From Callipepla californica brunnescens (Eukaryota; Chordata; Aves; Galliformes; Odontophoridae): 64,000 bases of DNA. A program made the translations under genes and the position numbers. The stretch is from assembly GCA_023055505.1 (NCBI GenBank), contig JALIRH010000013.1, positions 2,170,001 to 2,234,000 of the forward strand. The letters are read 5' to 3'. Of the stretch, positions 63,805 to 64,000 are shown piece by piece. The notes under the pieces were generated by a model that was not told where the DNA came from, did no database searches, and saw only the letters and a list, made by a program, of their open reading frames with translations. Position 1 is the stretch's first letter. Each line of letters starts with the position of its first letter.

Positions 63805-64000
63805 GTAAGTTGTCTTCCAAACTGACCCCTAATAGAAAATGATAGAGCATTCCTGTCCTGATTGTTCCTTCTGCTGCGTTAACAAAGCCAGTCGGGCTTC
63901 CAGCAAATGGTCGTAGAGCAAGAATTCTTGGGTCTCTGTCAAAGAGTGTTTCAAACTGCAGGAACTGTGACTGTGCTCTCACAGTGTGCCCCTACAGCCT

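Overview
This is vertebrate nuclear DNA, most probably from a bird. Genes are split by GT-AG introns, promoters sit in CpG-rich islands, polyadenylation signals are AATAAA, and every unit carries an antisense fragment of a CR1 LINE, the dominant retroposon of birds and other sauropsids. No prokaryotic or viral gene organisation is visible.

The whole window is one head-to-tail tandem array. The unit is 7,922 bp, and this spacing is exact over seven consecutive units; the last full interval is 7,927 bp. Each unit holds one seven-exon gene for a PA-TM-RING ubiquitin ligase of the RNF128 (GRAIL) type. Its 394 residues comprise a signal peptide, a glycosylated protease-associated (PA) domain, one membrane span, a complete RING-H2 finger and an acidic tail. 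The window contains the 3' half of one copy (copy A, exons 4-7), seven complete copies (1-7) and the 5' half of a ninth (copy 8, exons 1-4). No copy shows a stop, frameshift or lost splice-site dinucleotide, so all look functional.

Layout of a unit, using copy 1: a 710-bp intergenic segment lies between the stop codon of one copy (3658) and the start codon of the next (4369). It holds the poly(A) signal, a 9-bp-stem hairpin, a ZNF143-like box, E-boxes and GC boxes. Then come exon 1 (signal peptide and PA domain), exon 2 (end of PA and membrane span), exon 3 (juxtamembrane), intron 3 with the CR1 fragment, exons 4-5 (RING-H2), and exons 6-7 (tail).

Copies 3, 5, 6 and 7 encode identical predicted proteins. 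Copies 1, 2 and 4 differ from them by one to three residues. Copy 8 differs by seven residues, all in exon 2, within a roughly 3-kb divergent tract. Single-base variants are shared between non-neighbouring copies in a patchwork, the pattern expected from gene conversion or unequal exchange. Recent amplification of an intact ligase gene resembles the ampliconic, often testis-expressed families of sex chromosomes, but the chromosome cannot be determined from the sequence.
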